Shown here one piece after another: positions 26,165-40,081 of a stretch of 64,000 bases of DNA. Every line of letters begins with the position of its first letter. Within the stretch, counting starts at the first letter, position 1. The notes below the pieces were generated by a model, which saw only the letters and a list, made by a program, of their open reading frames with translations, made no database searches and had not been told where the DNA came from. This stretch comes from Halomonas sp. A11-A (lineage in GTDB: Bacteria > Pseudomonadota > Gammaproteobacteria > Pseudomonadales > Halomonadaceae): assembly GCF_003182195.1 (NCBI RefSeq), contig NZ_QGTM01000001.1, positions 248,001 through 312,000 on the forward strand, written 5' to 3'. Position numbers and translations under genes: made by a program.

Positions 26165-26446
26165 ATGATCGTCCGCTGGGAAACCGACCACGACTATGTG
26201 CTGGTGCACATTCACCAGGACATGTTCGGCGACTGGATCTTCAGCCGCGCCTGGGGACAGATCGGCACCCAGTTCGGCGGGCTCAAGCACCAGCTGGCCG
26301 ACGATCATGACCAGGCGCTGATGTGGCTGGCCGACGAGGCCACCATCCAGGCCTCCCGGGGCTTTCGCAAGGTGCTGGAGGTGGAGGACGAAAGCCCCGA
26401 GGGGCGCGAGGCGGTCAGCCAGCTCTCGCTCCTCGACGCCCTCTAG
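26165..26446 (+). CDS. WGR-like small protein
   Basis: A 93-aa protein starting MIVRWETDHDYVLVHIHQDM. The central WIFSRAWGQIGTQFGG with a following helix ending ASRGFRKV resembles the WGR domain, found alone in many proteobacteria and in PARP-like and other DNA-related proteins. The ATG at 26165 directly follows AGGAGCCTCG. It diverges from pdxB (93-bp gap) and converges on the glutaredoxin-like gene with only 3 bp between stops. Its function is unknown. Confidence 0.75.
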   Translation: MIVRWETDHDYVLVHIHQDMFGDWIFSRAWGQIGTQFGGLKHQLADDHDQALMWLADEATIQASRGFRKVLEVEDESPEGREAVSQLSLLDAL

Positions 26447-26449
26447 GCG

Positions 26450-26797
26450 CTAGCCCAGGTAGCGCCGACCGTTGCGCAGCTCGGCCCCGCGCACCTCGCG
26501 GGGCGGCTCCTCCCCCGCCAGCTGGCGGCGCAGGGCCTCCCAGGCCTCGACGTTCAACCAGTCCCGCTCGGCCAGCCAGGCCGCCAGCCGTGCCGCATCG
26601 AAGCCGCGGTCCAGCTCCTTCCCTTCGGCATCCGCCAGCACCGGGATGCGCACCCCGTAGCGCTCGACCAGGGCATCATCCTCGCTGATCTCGACCCGAT
26701 CCAGGGCCACCGGCTCGCGGCTGAGGTGGCCAAGCAGCGCCTCGAGCTGGCTGCACAGGTGGCAGCCCAGGGTGGTGTAAAGCGTCAGCCGGACCAT
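26450..26797 (-). CDS. Glutaredoxin-family thiol protein (DUF836-like)
   Basis: A 115-aa thioredoxin-fold protein from the ATG at 26797. The redox motif CHLC is in LTLYTTLGCHLCSQLEALL, and the cis-Pro segment is YGVRIPVLAD, as in glutaredoxin-like DUF836 proteins. A longer reading back to 26857 would run through duplicated rlmKL sequence and is not family-like. It lies downstream of rlmKL, separated by the duplicated tail, and may share its transcript. Confidence 0.8.
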   Translation of the reverse strand: MVRLTLYTTLGCHLCSQLEALLGHLSREPVALDRVEISEDDALVERYGVRIPVLADAEGKELDRGFDAARLAAWLAERDWLNVEAWEALRRQLAGEEPPREVRGAELRNGRRYLG

Positions 26798-26879
26798 GCG
26801 CGCGCCTCCCGGTGGCGAATCAGGAAGACGTGGTGCAGGTCGGGGTTGCGTTTGCAAGTTAAAAAGCGGGTCGAAGGTC

Positions 26880-29084
<2,205 letters not shown>

Positions 29085-29328
29085 CGCGTCGATACCGCTT
29101 GGCAGATTCTCGGGGTCCACCGTGTCAGACAGGTGAACGGGTTGTTACAAATCGGGGGTCGACAAGCCCGATCGAAGTGGGCTATCAATACCCCAGTAGC
29201 TACTGAAACACGCATGCGTTTGCTGTCAACGGGCTCGCTCTTCATGAACCGGCCCGTGGCACGTTAGGGTAAGTCTCGAGCCGACGGTTGGAGCCTGCCA
29301 GTTAGATACCTTTTCAAGAGGTAGTCCA

Positions 29329-29535
29329 ATGAAACGACAGAAACGTGATCGCTTCCAGCGTGCCTACATTCATGGCTACAAGGCAGGTATTTCAGGTCGC
29401 TCTCGCGATGACTGTCCGAGCCAGGACATCAATCTTCGCGAATACTGGATGAGCGGTTGGCGTGAAGGTCGTGGGGATCAATGGTCCGGCATGACGGGAG
29501 TCTCCGGCATCCACAAGAACCCCATGGTGATGTGA
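29329..29535 (+). CDS. rmf: Ribosome modulation factor
   Basis: Small basic protein that dimerises 70S ribosomes into inactive 100S particles in stationary phase. The 68-aa sequence starts MKRQKRDRFQRAYIHGYKAG, almost the E. coli RMF start, and keeps SGWREGRGDQW. It has an AGAGGTAG ribosome-binding site and an intrinsic terminator, so it is monocistronic. The 244-bp leader between rlmKL and rmf should carry its growth-phase promoter, which I could not pinpoint. Confidence 0.95.
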   Translation: MKRQKRDRFQRAYIHGYKAGISGRSRDDCPSQDINLREYWMSGWREGRGDQWSGMTGVSGIHKNPMVM

Positions 29536-29598
29536 CCCCTACCCGCTTTCGGGTTCACACCCACCGATCTCGATAGACTGGAGATCCCAACTCGATGG

Positions 29599-29626
29599 AG
29601 CCCGTGGCACTCACCACGGGCTTTTT
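29599..29626 (+). terminator. Intrinsic terminator after rmf
   Basis: AGCCCGTGG (29599-29607) pairs with CCACGGGCT (29614-29622) around a 6-nt loop, followed by TTTTT. It can also serve the convergent pyrD on the other strand. Confidence 0.88.
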
Positions 29627-29641
29627 GCGTGCCTCACCAAC

Positions 29642-30667
29642 TCATCGCGCGCCGGCCTGGGCCTTCAGGGCCCGGGCGCACTCGCCCACCAGGGCCGGGC
29701 CGCGATAGATGAAGCCCGAGTAGAGCTGCACCAGGTCGGCGCCGGCCTCGCGCTTGGCAAGGGCCGCCTCGCCGCTGTCGATGCCCCCCACGCCGATGAT
29801 CGGCATCTCGGGCAGCTGCCGGCGCAGTTCGCGGATCACCGCATTGGAGGCCTCGAACACCGGGTGGCCGGAAAGCCCCCCGGCCTCCTCGGCGTGGGGC
29901 AGCCCCGCCACCGCCTCGCGGGAGATCGTGGTGTTGGTGGCGATCACCGCATCGATGGCGTTGCCGGCCAGGCAGCGCGCCACCAGGCCGACCTCCTCGG
30001 CCTCCATGTCCGGGGCGATCTTCACCGCCAGCGGCACCCGACGGCCGCCGTCGCGGTCGAGCCGGCTGCCCTCCTCGCGCAGCGCCGAGAGCAGGCCATC
30101 GAGCTGCTCGCCGAACTGCAGGTTGCGCAGCCCCGGGGTGTTGGGCGAGGAAATGTTCACGGTGATGTAGTGGGCATGGGCATGCACCTTGCGCAGGCAG
30201 GCGAGGTAGTCGTCCACCGCCTGCTCCACCGGCGTGGTGAGGTTCTTGCCGATGTTGATGCCGATCACGCCGTCATAGCGGCTCGCCCTGACCTTCTCGA
30301 CCAGGTGGTCGACCCCGGCATTGTTGAAGCCCATGCGGTTGATGATGGCGCCGGCCTCGGGCAGCCGGAAGAGCCGCGGCCGCGGATTGCCCGCCTGGGG
30401 CTTCGGGGTCACGGTCCCGACCTCGACGAAGCCGAAGCCCAGCGCCCCCAGGACGTCGAGGTGGTCGGCGTTCTTGTCGAGGCCGGCCGCCAGGCCTACC
30501 CGGTTGGGAAAGCGCAGTCCCATCAGCTCAACCGGGTCCTCGACGCGCTCGCCGCCGAGGCGGCCCGCCAGCCCCAGGCGCCCGGCCAGATCGAGCCCCT
30601 TCAGCGCCACCCCGTGGGCGGTCTCGGCATCGAGGCGAAAGAGGATCGAGCGGGCGAGGGAATACAT
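29642..30667 (-). CDS. pyrD: Dihydroorotate dehydrogenase (quinone), class 2
   Basis: Membrane-associated flavoenzyme of pyrimidine synthesis, oxidising dihydroorotate with quinone as acceptor. The ATG at 30667 gives 341 aa with the amphipathic N-terminal helix of class 2 enzymes ([15 protein letters not shown]). FMN and substrate motifs seen are [20 protein letters not shown], the catalytic-Ser region [15 protein letters not shown] and [20 protein letters not shown]. The frame continues upstream to 30895 but only as antisense to the neighbouring gene end. Confidence 0.95.
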   Translation of the reverse strand: MYSLARSILFRLDAETAHGVALKGLDLAGRLGLAGRLGGERVEDPVELMGLRFPNRVGLAAGLDKNADHLDVLGALGFGFVEVGTVTPKPQAGNPRPRLFRLPEAGAIINRMGFNNAGVDHLVEKVRASRYDGVIGINIGKNLTTPVEQAVDDYLACLRKVHAHAHYITVNISSPNTPGLRNLQFGEQLDGLLSALREEGSRLDRDGGRRVPLAVKIAPDMEAEEVGLVARCLAGNAIDAVIATNTTISREAVAGLPHAEEAGGLSGHPVFEASNAVIRELRRQLPEMPIIGVGGIDSGEAALAKREAGADLVQLYSGFIYRGPALVGECARALKAQAGAR

Positions 30668-30735
30668 GGCGTCTCCAGGCGGCGAGGGGCTAGACGTGTC
30701 GGCGCAGGAGTATAGCAGCGCCCCCGCCCCATGAC

Positions 30736-30765
30736 GACGCACCCCGCCTGGCGGCGGGGTGCGTC
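30736..30765 (-). terminator. GC hairpin after the glutamate dehydrogenase gene
   Basis: A perfect 13-bp stem, GACGCACCCCGCC (30736-30748) with its complement at 30753-30765, has a 4-nt loop and lies 21 bp beyond the dehydrogenase stop. No U-tract follows, so termination is probable but not certain. Confidence 0.6.
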
Positions 30766-30786
30766 GATGCCGGAGGCAAGGCGCGC

Positions 30787-33700
30787 TCAGCTCTCCTGGC
30801 TGCTCTCCGCCAGGTCCACCAGCTCGCGCACGACCACGGCAAACAGCGGGAAGCCGCCCTGGCCACCGCTGCCCACCTGCTCGAGCAGCTTGCACCAGCG
30901 GCTGTGCATGCCGGCGTGCAGCTCAAGCCACTGATCGACCCGCTCGCCGGCCTCCCGAGCGCCGCCCTCCATGCGCAGCACGCTGACGGTGAGCGCCAGC
31001 TGCTGGCGGTCGACGTCGTCGCGGAAGGTGTCGCGGGCCTGGGCCTGCCAGCTGTCGCGCACCTTGAGGGCGGTAATCTGACCGATCAGCCACGGCAGCT
31101 CCAGGCGATCGCCGATCTCGTAGAACACCTCGGACACCCGCTGGGGCTTCTCGCCGGCCTGGCGGGCCGCCTGGATGATACCGAGCCCGGCATAGAGGCT
31201 GGCGGCCGCCGCCGAGGCGCCGGCCAGCGCCTCGGGCACGCCGGCCTCGATGAGCTCGGCGCGGCGCGCCTCCCAGGCCTTGAGCTCCTCACCGCGCAGC
31301 CGCTTACCGATGCCCTCCTGGAGCTGGGCCAGGCGCGGGGTGAAGTACTCGATGGTCTCGCGGGTCTCCATTCCCAGCCGGGCGCGTAGGAACCAGCGGG
31401 TCGCGCGGCGGATCAGGCGCATCAGGTCGATCATCATGCCGTACTGCACTGCGCTCGGCACCCGGTTGTCCAGGGCCTCGATCTGCTGCCACAGGCTGTC
31501 GAGCTGGAACACCTCCCGGGCGATCACATAGGCGCGGGCGATCTCGGCGCGACTGGCCCCGGTGGAGTCGATCAGCCGACGCACGAAGACGATGCCCATA
31601 TGGTCGACGAGGTCGTTGGCCACCTGGGTCGCCACGATCTCGCGCTTGAGGCGATGCTCGTACATCTCGTCGCGGTAGCGCTCCACCAGCACCGCGGGGA
31701 AGATCCACTCCACGTGGCGCTCCATGACCGGATCATCGGGCACCTCGGAGGCGATCAGGTCGCCCTTGAGCACGCGCTTGGCATAGGAGATCAGCACCGA
31801 GAGCTCCGGCAGCAGCATGCCCTGCTGGTTGGCGGCGCGCTCCTCGAGCACCTCGTCGGCGGGCAGGAACTCCAGCTCGCGATCCAGCAGCCCCTGAGCC
31901 TCGAGCTCGCTGATGAAGCGGCGATAGGGGCCGATCCCTTCCCGGGAGATGATCTCGGCCAGGTCCAGCGCCTGGGTCTGGCGGTAGTTGTCGCGCAGCA
32001 CCAGCTCGGCGACCTCGTCGGTCATGTCGGCGAGCAGCTGGTTGCGCTGCTTCTCGGTCATGTCGCCGCGCTTGACCACCTCGTCGATGAGGATCTTGAT
32101 GTTGACCTCATGGTCGGAGCAGTTGACCCCTCCGGCGTTGTCGATGAAGTCGGTGTTGATGCGCACGCCGCGGGCGGCGGCCTCCATGCGGCCGCGCTGG
32201 GTGAAGCCGAGGTTGCCGCCCTCGCCCACCACCCGGCAGTTAAGCTCGCGACCATCGATGCGCAGGGCGTCGTTGGCCTTGTCGCCCACCTGGGCGTCGC
32301 TCTCCTCGCTGCCCTTGACGTAGGTGCCGATGCCGCCGTTCCAGATCAGGTCGACCTCGGACTTGAGCATGGCGCGGATCAGTTCGCTGGGCGAGAGCCG
32401 CTCCTCCCGGATGCCGAAGAGGCGCTTCATCTGGGCCGAGATCGGGATCGACTTGGCGCTGCGCTTGAAGACGCCGCCCCCCTCGGAGATCAGCGAGGCA
32501 TCGAAGTCCTCCCAGCTGGAGCGCGGCATCTCGAACAAGCGCTGGCGTTCGGCGAAGGTCGCCGCGGCGTCGGGGTCGGGATCAACGAAGATATGCAGGT
32601 GGTTGAAGGCCCCCACCAGGCGGATGCGGTCGGAAAGCAGCATGCCGTTGCCGAAGACGTCGCCGCCCATGTCGCCGATGCCCACCACGGTGAACTCGTC
32701 CTGCTGGGTGTTCACGCCGAGGTTGCGGAAGTGGCGTTTGACCGACTCCCAGGCCCCCTTGGCGGTGATGCCCATCTTCTTGTGGTCGTAGCCGTTGGCG
32801 CCACCGGAGGCGAAGGCATCGCCCAGCCAGTGGCCATACTCGGCGGAGATCTCGTTGGCGATATCGGAGAAGGTGGCGGTGCCCTTGTCCGCCGCCACCA
32901 CCAGGTAGGGGTCATCCTCGTCGTGGCGCACCACCGCTCTCGGCGGCACCACCTCGCCCCCCTTGAGGTTGTCGGTCACGTCGAGCAGGGCGCGGATGAA
33001 GGTCTTGTAGCACTCGATCCCCTCGCGCTGGTAGGCCTCGCGATCGCCCTCGGGCAGGCGCTTGCAGACGAAGCCGCCCTTGGCGCCCACCGGCACGATC
33101 ACCGAGTTCTTGACCTGCTGGGCCTTGACCAGGCCGAGCACCTCGGTGCGGAAGTCCTCGTGGCGATCGGACCAGCGCAGGCCGCCCCGGGCCACCTTGC
33201 CGCCGCGCAGGTGAACGCCCTCGAGGCGCGGCGAGCAGACGAAGATCTCGAAGGCCGGGCGTGGCTTGGGCATGCCGGTGACCTTCGACGGCTCCAGCTT
33301 GACGGCGATGTAGTCCTTGACCCCGCCGTCGGCGCGCCGCTGGTAGTAGTTGGTGCGCAGGGTGGCGCGGATCAGTTCCATGTAGCGGCGCAGCAGCTGG
33401 TCGTCGTTGAGGCTGGCGACATCATCCAGCAGACGCTGGATACGCTCCACGCAGGCCGCCTCCTCGCCCTCGGCGGGACGCTCCTCGGGGTCGAAGCGCA
33501 GCTCGAAGAGGGTCACCAGCTCGCGGGTGATCTCCGGGTGGCTGGCGAGGGTGTTGGCCATGTACTCCTGGGAGACACCGAAGCGGATCTGCTTCATGTA
33601 GCGCGCATAGGCACGCAGCATGGCCACCTCGCGCCAGGTCAGGTTGGCGCCGATGATCAGCCGGTTGAAGCCGTCGTTGTCCGCCTCCCCCGCCCAGATG

Positions 33701-35625
33701 CGCTGGAAGGCCTCGATGAAGGGCTCGCGCATCTCCTGCAGGTTCACCTCGACGCTGGTGTGGTGCTCGAGGTCGAAGTCGTGGATCCAGTAGACGACAT
33801 CGCTGGCCTCTATCTCGTAGGGGCGCTCGCCGATCACCCGCAGGCCGAGGTTCTCCATCATCGGCAGCACGTCGGAGAGCGGAATCGGCTTGTCGCGATG
33901 GAACAGCTTGAGGTTGACCCCGCTACCCTCCTCCTCCACCAGCCGGTAGAGCGACAGCGACAGCGGTGCGCCATCGTCCAGCTCGCTGATATGCTGCAGA
34001 TCGTAGACGGCGGTGCGGGCGCTGAAGTCGTCGCGATAGCTGGCCGGGAAGGCATCGCGGAAGCGGTCCATCAGACGGTTGGCCTGCTCCTCGCCGAAGC
34101 CCTCGATGCTGGCGGCCTGCAGGTCGTCGCGCCAGTTGCGGGCCAGTTGGGCCACCTTGGCCTCGAGCCGCCTGACGTCATACTCCACCGGCCGGTCGCC
34201 CTGGAAGCGCAGGATGAACTGGATGCGGGCCAGCACCGACTCCGAGAGGTAGGTGTTGAAGTCGCCGAAGGTGGCATCGAGCTCCTCGCAGAGCAGGTTC
34301 TGGATGCGCACGCGCAGCTCGGTGGAGAAAACATCCCGCGGGATGTAGGCCAGGCAGGAGTAGAAGCGCCCGGGGCGGTCCTCGCGAATGAAGAGCCGCA
34401 CCCGGCGCCGCTCGCGGATGCTGAGGATGCCCAGCGCGGTCTCGGCCAGCTCGTGGGTGTCGATCTGGAAGAGGTCGTCACGGGGATAGACCTCGAGGAT
34501 CTGCAGCAGCTGCTTGCCGTTGTGCCCCTTGGGGTTGAAGCCGGCGATCTCCATCACCGCCTTGAGCTTGCGGCGCAGGATCGGCACGTTGCGCGGCGAC
34601 TCGTTGTAGACGGTGGCGGTGAAGAGCCCCAGGAAGCGGTGTTCACCGATCAGGTTGCCCTGCTCGTCGTAGCGGTCGACGGAGATGTAGTCGGGGTAGG
34701 TCGGACGATGCACCCGGGCGTGATGGGCACTCTTGGCAAACGACAGCAGCTCCGGCACCAACACGAACCGGCCATTCTCGACGCCGAGCTCGGTGCGGAT
34801 GCGCTCGCGATAGCGCGGCTGGTCGAGCCGGAAGACCCCCAGCTCGCTGCCCTTGACCTTGACCAGCTGCTGCTGGCCGCCCTTCTCGATGACCTGGTAG
34901 GCGTCGTAGCCGAGGAAGGTGAAGTTGTCGTGCAGCAGCCACTCGAGGAAGGCGATCGCCTCCCGGTGATCTTCCGGGTCGATCTGAGCCGGACAGGCAG
35001 CGCGCAGCTCCTCCAGGGCGGCCTTCATCTGCTCGCGCATCGGCTCGAAGTCGGTGACCGCGGTACGCACGTCCACCAGCACCTCATGCAGGCTGGCCTG
35101 GAGCTCGGCCAGCGCGGCCGGGTCGGAGCGGCGATCGATCTCGATGACGATCAGCGACTCCCGGCCGCTCGGCGCATCGGCATCGCGGGGCGAGGCGACC
35201 CGAGTCAGGCGAGTGTCTGTGCCGCGCTCGGTGGCCAGCACGGCATTGTGAATGGCATGCACGGTGATGCCGCGACGGTTGAGCTCGATGCGCACCGAGT
35301 CCACCAGGAAGGGCATGTCCTCATGCAGCACCATCACGAAGGTGTGGGGCGACTGCCAGCCGTGCTCCTCGTAGTCGGGATTGAAGACCCGCACCTTGGG
35401 GGAGGCAGCGTCGAACTGCTGGAGGAAGTGCCAGACCGACAGGGTGGCCCCGTAGAGGTCGTCCAGGCAGCGATCCTCGAGGTCATCAAAGGGCACGGAG
35501 GCGTAGAAGTAGCGAGCGAAGGCGCCCACCTCCGCCGCCTTGCGCTCCTCGAGTCGGGCGTTCAACCGCTCGGAGAGCTGCTTGAGAAAGTCCTGTCTGG
35601 CGTCGTCGTTCGCAACATTCAGCAT
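30787..35625 (-). CDS. gdhB: NAD-specific glutamate dehydrogenase, large (180-kDa) type
   Basis: Very large (1612 aa) NAD-dependent glutamate dehydrogenase that deaminates glutamate to 2-oxoglutarate. The N-terminal half (about 1-700) is the regulatory region of this class, with ACT-like segments. The catalytic region includes [37 protein letters not shown], with the Gly-Gly and Lys of the active site, and [17 protein letters not shown]. The C-terminal 300 residues form the typical helical domain. Length and motifs match the GDH-180 class of Pseudomonas. It is transcribed as a single gene with a 177-bp gap to trmA upstream. Confidence 0.95.
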   Translation of the reverse strand: MLNVANDDARQDFLKQLSERLNARLEERKAAEVGAFARYFYASVPFDDLEDRCLDDLYGATLSVWHFLQQFDAASPKVRVFNPDYEEHGWQSPHTFVMVLHEDMPFLVDSVRIELNRRGITVHAIHNAVLATERGTDTRLTRVASPRDADAPSGRESLIVIEIDRRSDPAALAELQASLHEVLVDVRTAVTDFEPMREQMKAALEELRAACPAQIDPEDHREAIAFLEWLLHDNFTFLGYDAYQVIEKGGQQQLVKVKGSELGVFRLDQPRYRERIRTELGVENGRFVLVPELLSFAKSAHHARVHRPTYPDYISVDRYDEQGNLIGEHRFLGLFTATVYNESPRNVPILRRKLKAVMEIAGFNPKGHNGKQLLQILEVYPRDDLFQIDTHELAETALGILSIRERRRVRLFIREDRPGRFYSCLAYIPRDVFSTELRVRIQNLLCEELDATFGDFNTYLSESVLARIQFILRFQGDRPVEYDVRRLEAKVAQLARNWRDDLQAASIEGFGEEQANRLMDRFRDAFPASYRDDFSARTAVYDLQHISELDDGAPLSLSLYRLVEEEGSGVNLKLFHRDKPIPLSDVLPMMENLGLRVIGERPYEIEASDVVYWIHDFDLEHHTSVEVNLQEMREPFIEAFQRIWAGEADNDGFNRLIIGANLTWREVAMLRAYARYMKQIRFGVSQEYMANTLASHPEITRELVTLFELRFDPEERPAEGEEAACVERIQRLLDDVASLNDDQLLRRYMELIRATLRTNYYQRRADGGVKDYIAVKLEPSKVTGMPKPRPAFEIFVCSPRLEGVHLRGGKVARGGLRWSDRHEDFRTEVLGLVKAQQVKNSVIVPVGAKGGFVCKRLPEGDREAYQREGIECYKTFIRALLDVTDNLKGGEVVPPRAVVRHDEDDPYLVVAADKGTATFSDIANEISAEYGHWLGDAFASGGANGYDHKKMGITAKGAWESVKRHFRNLGVNTQQDEFTVVGIGDMGGDVFGNGMLLSDRIRLVGAFNHLHIFVDPDPDAAATFAERQRLFEMPRSSWEDFDASLISEGGGVFKRSAKSIPISAQMKRLFGIREERLSPSELIRAMLKSEVDLIWNGGIGTYVKGSEESDAQVGDKANDALRIDGRELNCRVVGEGGNLGFTQRGRMEAAARGVRINTDFIDNAGGVNCSDHEVNIKILIDEVVKRGDMTEKQRNQLLADMTDEVAELVLRDNYRQTQALDLAEIISREGIGPYRRFISELEAQGLLDRELEFLPADEVLEERAANQQGMLLPELSVLISYAKRVLKGDLIASEVPDDPVMERHVEWIFPAVLVERYRDEMYEHRLKREIVATQVANDLVDHMGIVFVRRLIDSTGASRAEIARAYVIAREVFQLDSLWQQIEALDNRVPSAVQYGMMIDLMRLIRRATRWFLRARLGMETRETIEYFTPRLAQLQEGIGKRLRGEELKAWEARRAELIEAGVPEALAGASAAAASLYAGLGIIQAARQAGEKPQRVSEVFYEIGDRLELPWLIGQITALKVRDSWQAQARDTFRDDVDRQQLALTVSVLRMEGGAREAGERVDQWLELHAGMHSRWCKLLEQVGSGGQGGFPLFAVVVRELVDLAESSQES

Positions 35626-35802
35626 CCTTCACCTCGTGCCTTGGGCCGCGACAGCGACCGGAAGTGTTCGACATGGCGCCCGCCCCGGGCGCCCTGTCGC
35701 CAGCTTACGCCACTCTCCGCACCGGCCCCACCGGGATGCCAACATGCTCATGGAGCATGACGGTTGGGCATCGCCACTTGACAGGCACGCCCCGCGACCC
35801 GG

Positions 35803-36930
35803 TCAGTCGCGCCGCTCCAGCAGCACCCCGCACTCGCAGTGGTGGGTCCAGGGAAACTGGTCGAACAGCGCGAAACGGGTGATGGCGTGGGTCTCGGTCA
35901 GTCGCTCCAGGTTGTCCGCCAGCGTATCCGGATTGCATGAAATATAGACGATGCGCTCATAGCCGCTGAGCTGGCGGCAGCTGGCCTCGTCCAGTCCGGC
36001 GCGGGGCGGATCCACCAGCACGGTGGTGAAGTCGTAGTCGTCCAGGGCCCACTCGGCCACCCGCCGGCCGCCCTTCTCGCCCTGAAGTGCCGCGGCGAAC
36101 TCCTCGGCCGACATGCGTCCCACGGTGACGTTGTCGAGGCCGTTGGCGGTGAGGTTCTCGCGGGCGCTGGCCACCGAGGTGCGCGAGATCTCGGTGGCCA
36201 GCACGCGGCGGAAGTTCTCGGCCAGCGCCACGGTGAAGTTGCCGTTACCACAGTAGAGCTCCACCAGGTCGCCGGCCTGGCTGCCCCGGGTCACCTCCCG
36301 CGCCCAGGCGAGCATCGAGCGGCAGATCTCGGCATTGGGCTGGGTGAAGCTGTTCTCCACCTGCTGGTAGACGAACTCGCGCCCCTCCACCGTCAGGCGC
36401 TCCCAGACGTGGTCGCGCTCGAGCACCAGGCGCTGCTTGCGGGCGCGCCCGATGATCATCACCCCGAGCGTCTCCTGGAGGCGGCGCGCCTCGGCCTCCC
36501 AGGCCTCGTCCAGCGGGCGGTGATAGACCAGGGTCACCAGCGCCTCGCCGGCGAGCGTGGTGAGGAACTCCACCTGGAAGAGCTTGCGGCGCAGCAGGGG
36601 CACCCCACGGATGGCGTCGAGCAGGGCCGGCATCAGCTCATTGATACGACGGCTGGCCACCGGGTACTCGTCGAGGCGAATCACCCTCTTCGTCTTTTTC
36701 TTCGGCTCCTCGGGGCCCGCCTCGGACTCCTGTATCTCGAACATGGCATAGAAGAGGTCGTCACCCTCGTGCCAGATCCGGAACTCGCAGCGCTGGCGGT
36801 AGTGACTGGGCGGCGAGGGATAGACCTCGAGGGTCGGCGGCGAGAAGCGCGCAAAGTCGCGGGTGATGCGCTCGCGCTTGGCCTCGAGCTGCTGGTCATA
36901 GCGGGCGGGGTCGACAACAGGAATGGCCAA
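35803..36930 (-). CDS. trmA: tRNA (uracil-5-)-methyltransferase
   Basis: Makes m5U54 (ribothymidine) in the tRNA T-loop with SAM. The 375-aa sequence carries YRQRCEFRIWHEG near the N-terminus, the SAM loop DLVELYCGNGNFTVALA, DPPRAGLD, the nucleophilic Cys in IVYISCNPDTLADNL and the C-terminal general-base segment HHCECGVLLERRD. It lies 45 bp after murI on the same strand. Confidence 0.96.
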   Translation of the reverse strand: MAIPVVDPARYDQQLEAKRERITRDFARFSPPTLEVYPSPPSHYRQRCEFRIWHEGDDLFYAMFEIQESEAGPEEPKKKTKRVIRLDEYPVASRRINELMPALLDAIRGVPLLRRKLFQVEFLTTLAGEALVTLVYHRPLDEAWEAEARRLQETLGVMIIGRARKQRLVLERDHVWERLTVEGREFVYQQVENSFTQPNAEICRSMLAWAREVTRGSQAGDLVELYCGNGNFTVALAENFRRVLATEISRTSVASARENLTANGLDNVTVGRMSAEEFAAALQGEKGGRRVAEWALDDYDFTTVLVDPPRAGLDEASCRQLSGYERIVYISCNPDTLADNLERLTETHAITRFALFDQFPWTHHCECGVLLERRD

Positions 36931-36975
36931 GAAGCCTCCTTCGGGGAATGGCAGGAAACGGATGGGGGACTGCGC

Positions 36976-37755
36976 TCAGTCCAGCACCAGAAGTCGCGGC
37001 TCGGCAAAGCCGAAGCGGGCAAGGCCCGCGGTCAGCCGGGGGTCCAGGGCGGTGACATGGCTCTCTCCCGGACCGCGCCGGGGGGCCACGCCGCGCGCCA
37101 CCTGGGCGGTGCGCCGGGCGATGGCCTCGCTGGAGTCGATCCACGCAATCTCGCGGGGGGCAGCGGCGGCCAGGAAGTCCCGCAGCAGGGGAAAGTGGGT
37201 GCAGCCGAGCACCACGGTATCCAGCAGCGGATCCTCCCACAGCGGCGCCAGGGCCCGGCGGATCACCGCGGGGTCCGGGGCCTCGCCGGCCAGCCAGCGT
37301 TCGGCTTCGCGCACTAGCTCATCGGCGGCCACCCGGGTCACCCGGCAGTGGGCGGCGAAGGCCTCGATCAGGCCCAGGGTATAGGGACGCGCCACCGTGG
37401 CGGAGGTGGCCAGCAGGCCGAAGTGGCCGCTGCGCGAAGAGGCCGCGGCGGGCTTGATGGCCGGTACGGTGCCGACCACGGGAATCGTAAGCCGGCTGCG
37501 CAGGGCATCCAGCGCCAGGGTGCTGGCGGTGTTGCAGGCCACCACCAGGGTCACGCAGCGGCTGGCCAACACGGCGGCCTCGCACACCCTCTGGATGCGC
37601 GCTACCAGCCAATCATCCTCGCGCAAGCCGTAGGGAAGCATGGCATTGTCGCAGGCGTAGACCAGCGCGGCCTCCGGCAGCTGATGGCGCAGGGCCGTCA
37701 CCACGGAGAGCCCACCCACCCCGGAATCGAAGACCAGGATCGGTCCGCCGCTCAT
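36976..37755 (-). CDS. murI: Glutamate racemase
   Basis: Converts L- to D-glutamate for peptidoglycan. The catalytic cysteine pair is visible in VVACNTASTLALDAL and LGCTHFPLLRDFL, and the N-terminal substrate loop is VFDSGVGGLSVV. The ATG at 37755 is preferred over an in-frame GTG at 37761 because it follows GGGGCG more suitably. Length is 259 aa. Confidence 0.94.
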   Translation of the reverse strand: MSGGPILVFDSGVGGLSVVTALRHQLPEAALVYACDNAMLPYGLREDDWLVARIQRVCEAAVLASRCVTLVVACNTASTLALDALRSRLTIPVVGTVPAIKPAAASSRSGHFGLLATSATVARPYTLGLIEAFAAHCRVTRVAADELVREAERWLAGEAPDPAVIRRALAPLWEDPLLDTVVLGCTHFPLLRDFLAAAAPREIAWIDSSEAIARRTAQVARGVAPRRGPGESHVTALDPRLTAGLARFGFAEPRLLVLD

Positions 37756-37897
37756 GGGCACGCCCCGTCAACGCCGCAGGCGGCATCACGGTCGGAACGA
37801 CGAGAGAGCGTCGACAAGTGTCGGGAGTCTGGCATCACGAGGCACCGGCAGGGAGTGGCGCCATTCTACCCCAGCCGGCACGCGCTGGCAGCCCGGG

Positions 37898-38446
37898 TCA
37901 GGCGGGTTCAGGTGTCTCGCGCAGTTCGGCGTAGAGCTCCGGATAGGCCTCCTGGAGACGCTCCAGCTCGGCCTCGGCCCCCTCAGGAAGTGCCTGGGCG
38001 AGGCGATCGAGGTCCTGTTCATTGAAGTGCTCGCGAATCATCGGGAAGAGCAGCTCCCGCTCGTCGCGCAGGTAGGCGCGGTGGGCGTCCAGGTACGCCT
38101 TGAGGTCGTCGGCGAAGCGATCCATGGGGATCACCGCGTCCATCAGGATCATGTCGATATCGCTGGAGAGGCGGCCCAGCTGGACCTTCAGCGCCTGATA
38201 GTCGGCGGCGAGGCGCTCGGTTATCGGCCGGCTGCCAGGATCGAGCTCTGCCAGGCGCTCGCTGAACAGCCGCTCCAGGGGTAGGGTGAAGCCTTCCATG
38301 TAGTCCAGAATGTAGTCCACCACCTCGCGCACCAGCTGGAAGTTGGGGCGCTCGCCTGCCGCGAGGGTCTTATGCTTCAGCTGCAGAACGTGCAACATGC
38401 GAGCCATGTTGGCATGATCCAGACGCAGTTGGGTCAGCACGGGCAT
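37898..38446 (-). CDS. Hemerythrin-like four-helix protein with missing metal ligands
   Basis: A 182-aa all-helical protein of the HHE cation-binding family. The first helix keeps LRLDHANMARMLHVLQLK. Family members normally have an HHP-x-E segment after the DYxxxY helix, but here it reads YMEGFTLPLERLFSERL, so the His-His pair is replaced by Thr-Leu. In the last helix the usual second His is a Tyr (DAHRAYLRDERELLFP). Too few ligands remain for an ordinary di-iron site, so oxygen or nitric-oxide binding is doubtful. It lies between murI (same strand) and rarA (divergent). Confidence 0.75.
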   Translation of the reverse strand: MPVLTQLRLDHANMARMLHVLQLKHKTLAAGERPNFQLVREVVDYILDYMEGFTLPLERLFSERLAELDPGSRPITERLAADYQALKVQLGRLSSDIDMILMDAVIPMDRFADDLKAYLDAHRAYLRDERELLFPMIREHFNEQDLDRLAQALPEGAEAELERLQEAYPELYAELRETPEPA

Positions 38447-38622
38447 GTCGGGCCCTCCTGTGTAGTGACATCATTGCAGGGACAAGGGAGTAGGCACACG
38501 CTTTCATTGGATGCGCCATCCGGGACGAGGTTCATCGACTGCCTAGCCGGCGATGATCCTTCCCCACTCTAGCAGCCACTCCCCCGACCTGCCTCTGTCG
38601 AGATCAACGTAAGGAATCTGCC

Positions 38623-40013
<1,391 letters not shown>

Positions 40014-40027
40014 CAACAGCCTGAAAC

Positions 40028-40062
40028 GAATCGCCCCCGTGGCAAGATCACGGAGGCGATCC
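40028..40062. terminator. Hairpin between rarA and the transposon
   Basis: GAATCGCCCCCGTG (40028-40041) pairs with CACGGAGGCGATCC (40049-40062), 12 of 14 positions including wobble, around a 7-nt loop. It is flanked by opposing heptad arrays and was probably the shared rarA/lolA terminator before the transposon arrived. Confidence 0.65.
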
Positions 40063-40073
40063 TCTTACAGCTT

Positions 40074-40081
40074 AAAGCTTA
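40074..40081. repeat. Left 8-bp target-site duplication of the catabolic transposon
   Basis: AAAGCTTA directly precedes the outer inverted repeat CCTGATTAC at 40082. The same eight bases directly follow the other outer end at 53620-53627. Eight base pairs is the duplication size known for the IS1595 family. Confidence 0.85.

Noticed and set aside
31600-35760. A 1386-codon open frame on the plus strand opposite the glutamate dehydrogenase gene
   Set aside because: It is exactly antisense to a well-recognised gene, has the Val/Gly/His/Leu-rich composition typical of complementary frames in GC-rich DNA, and shows no family motif.
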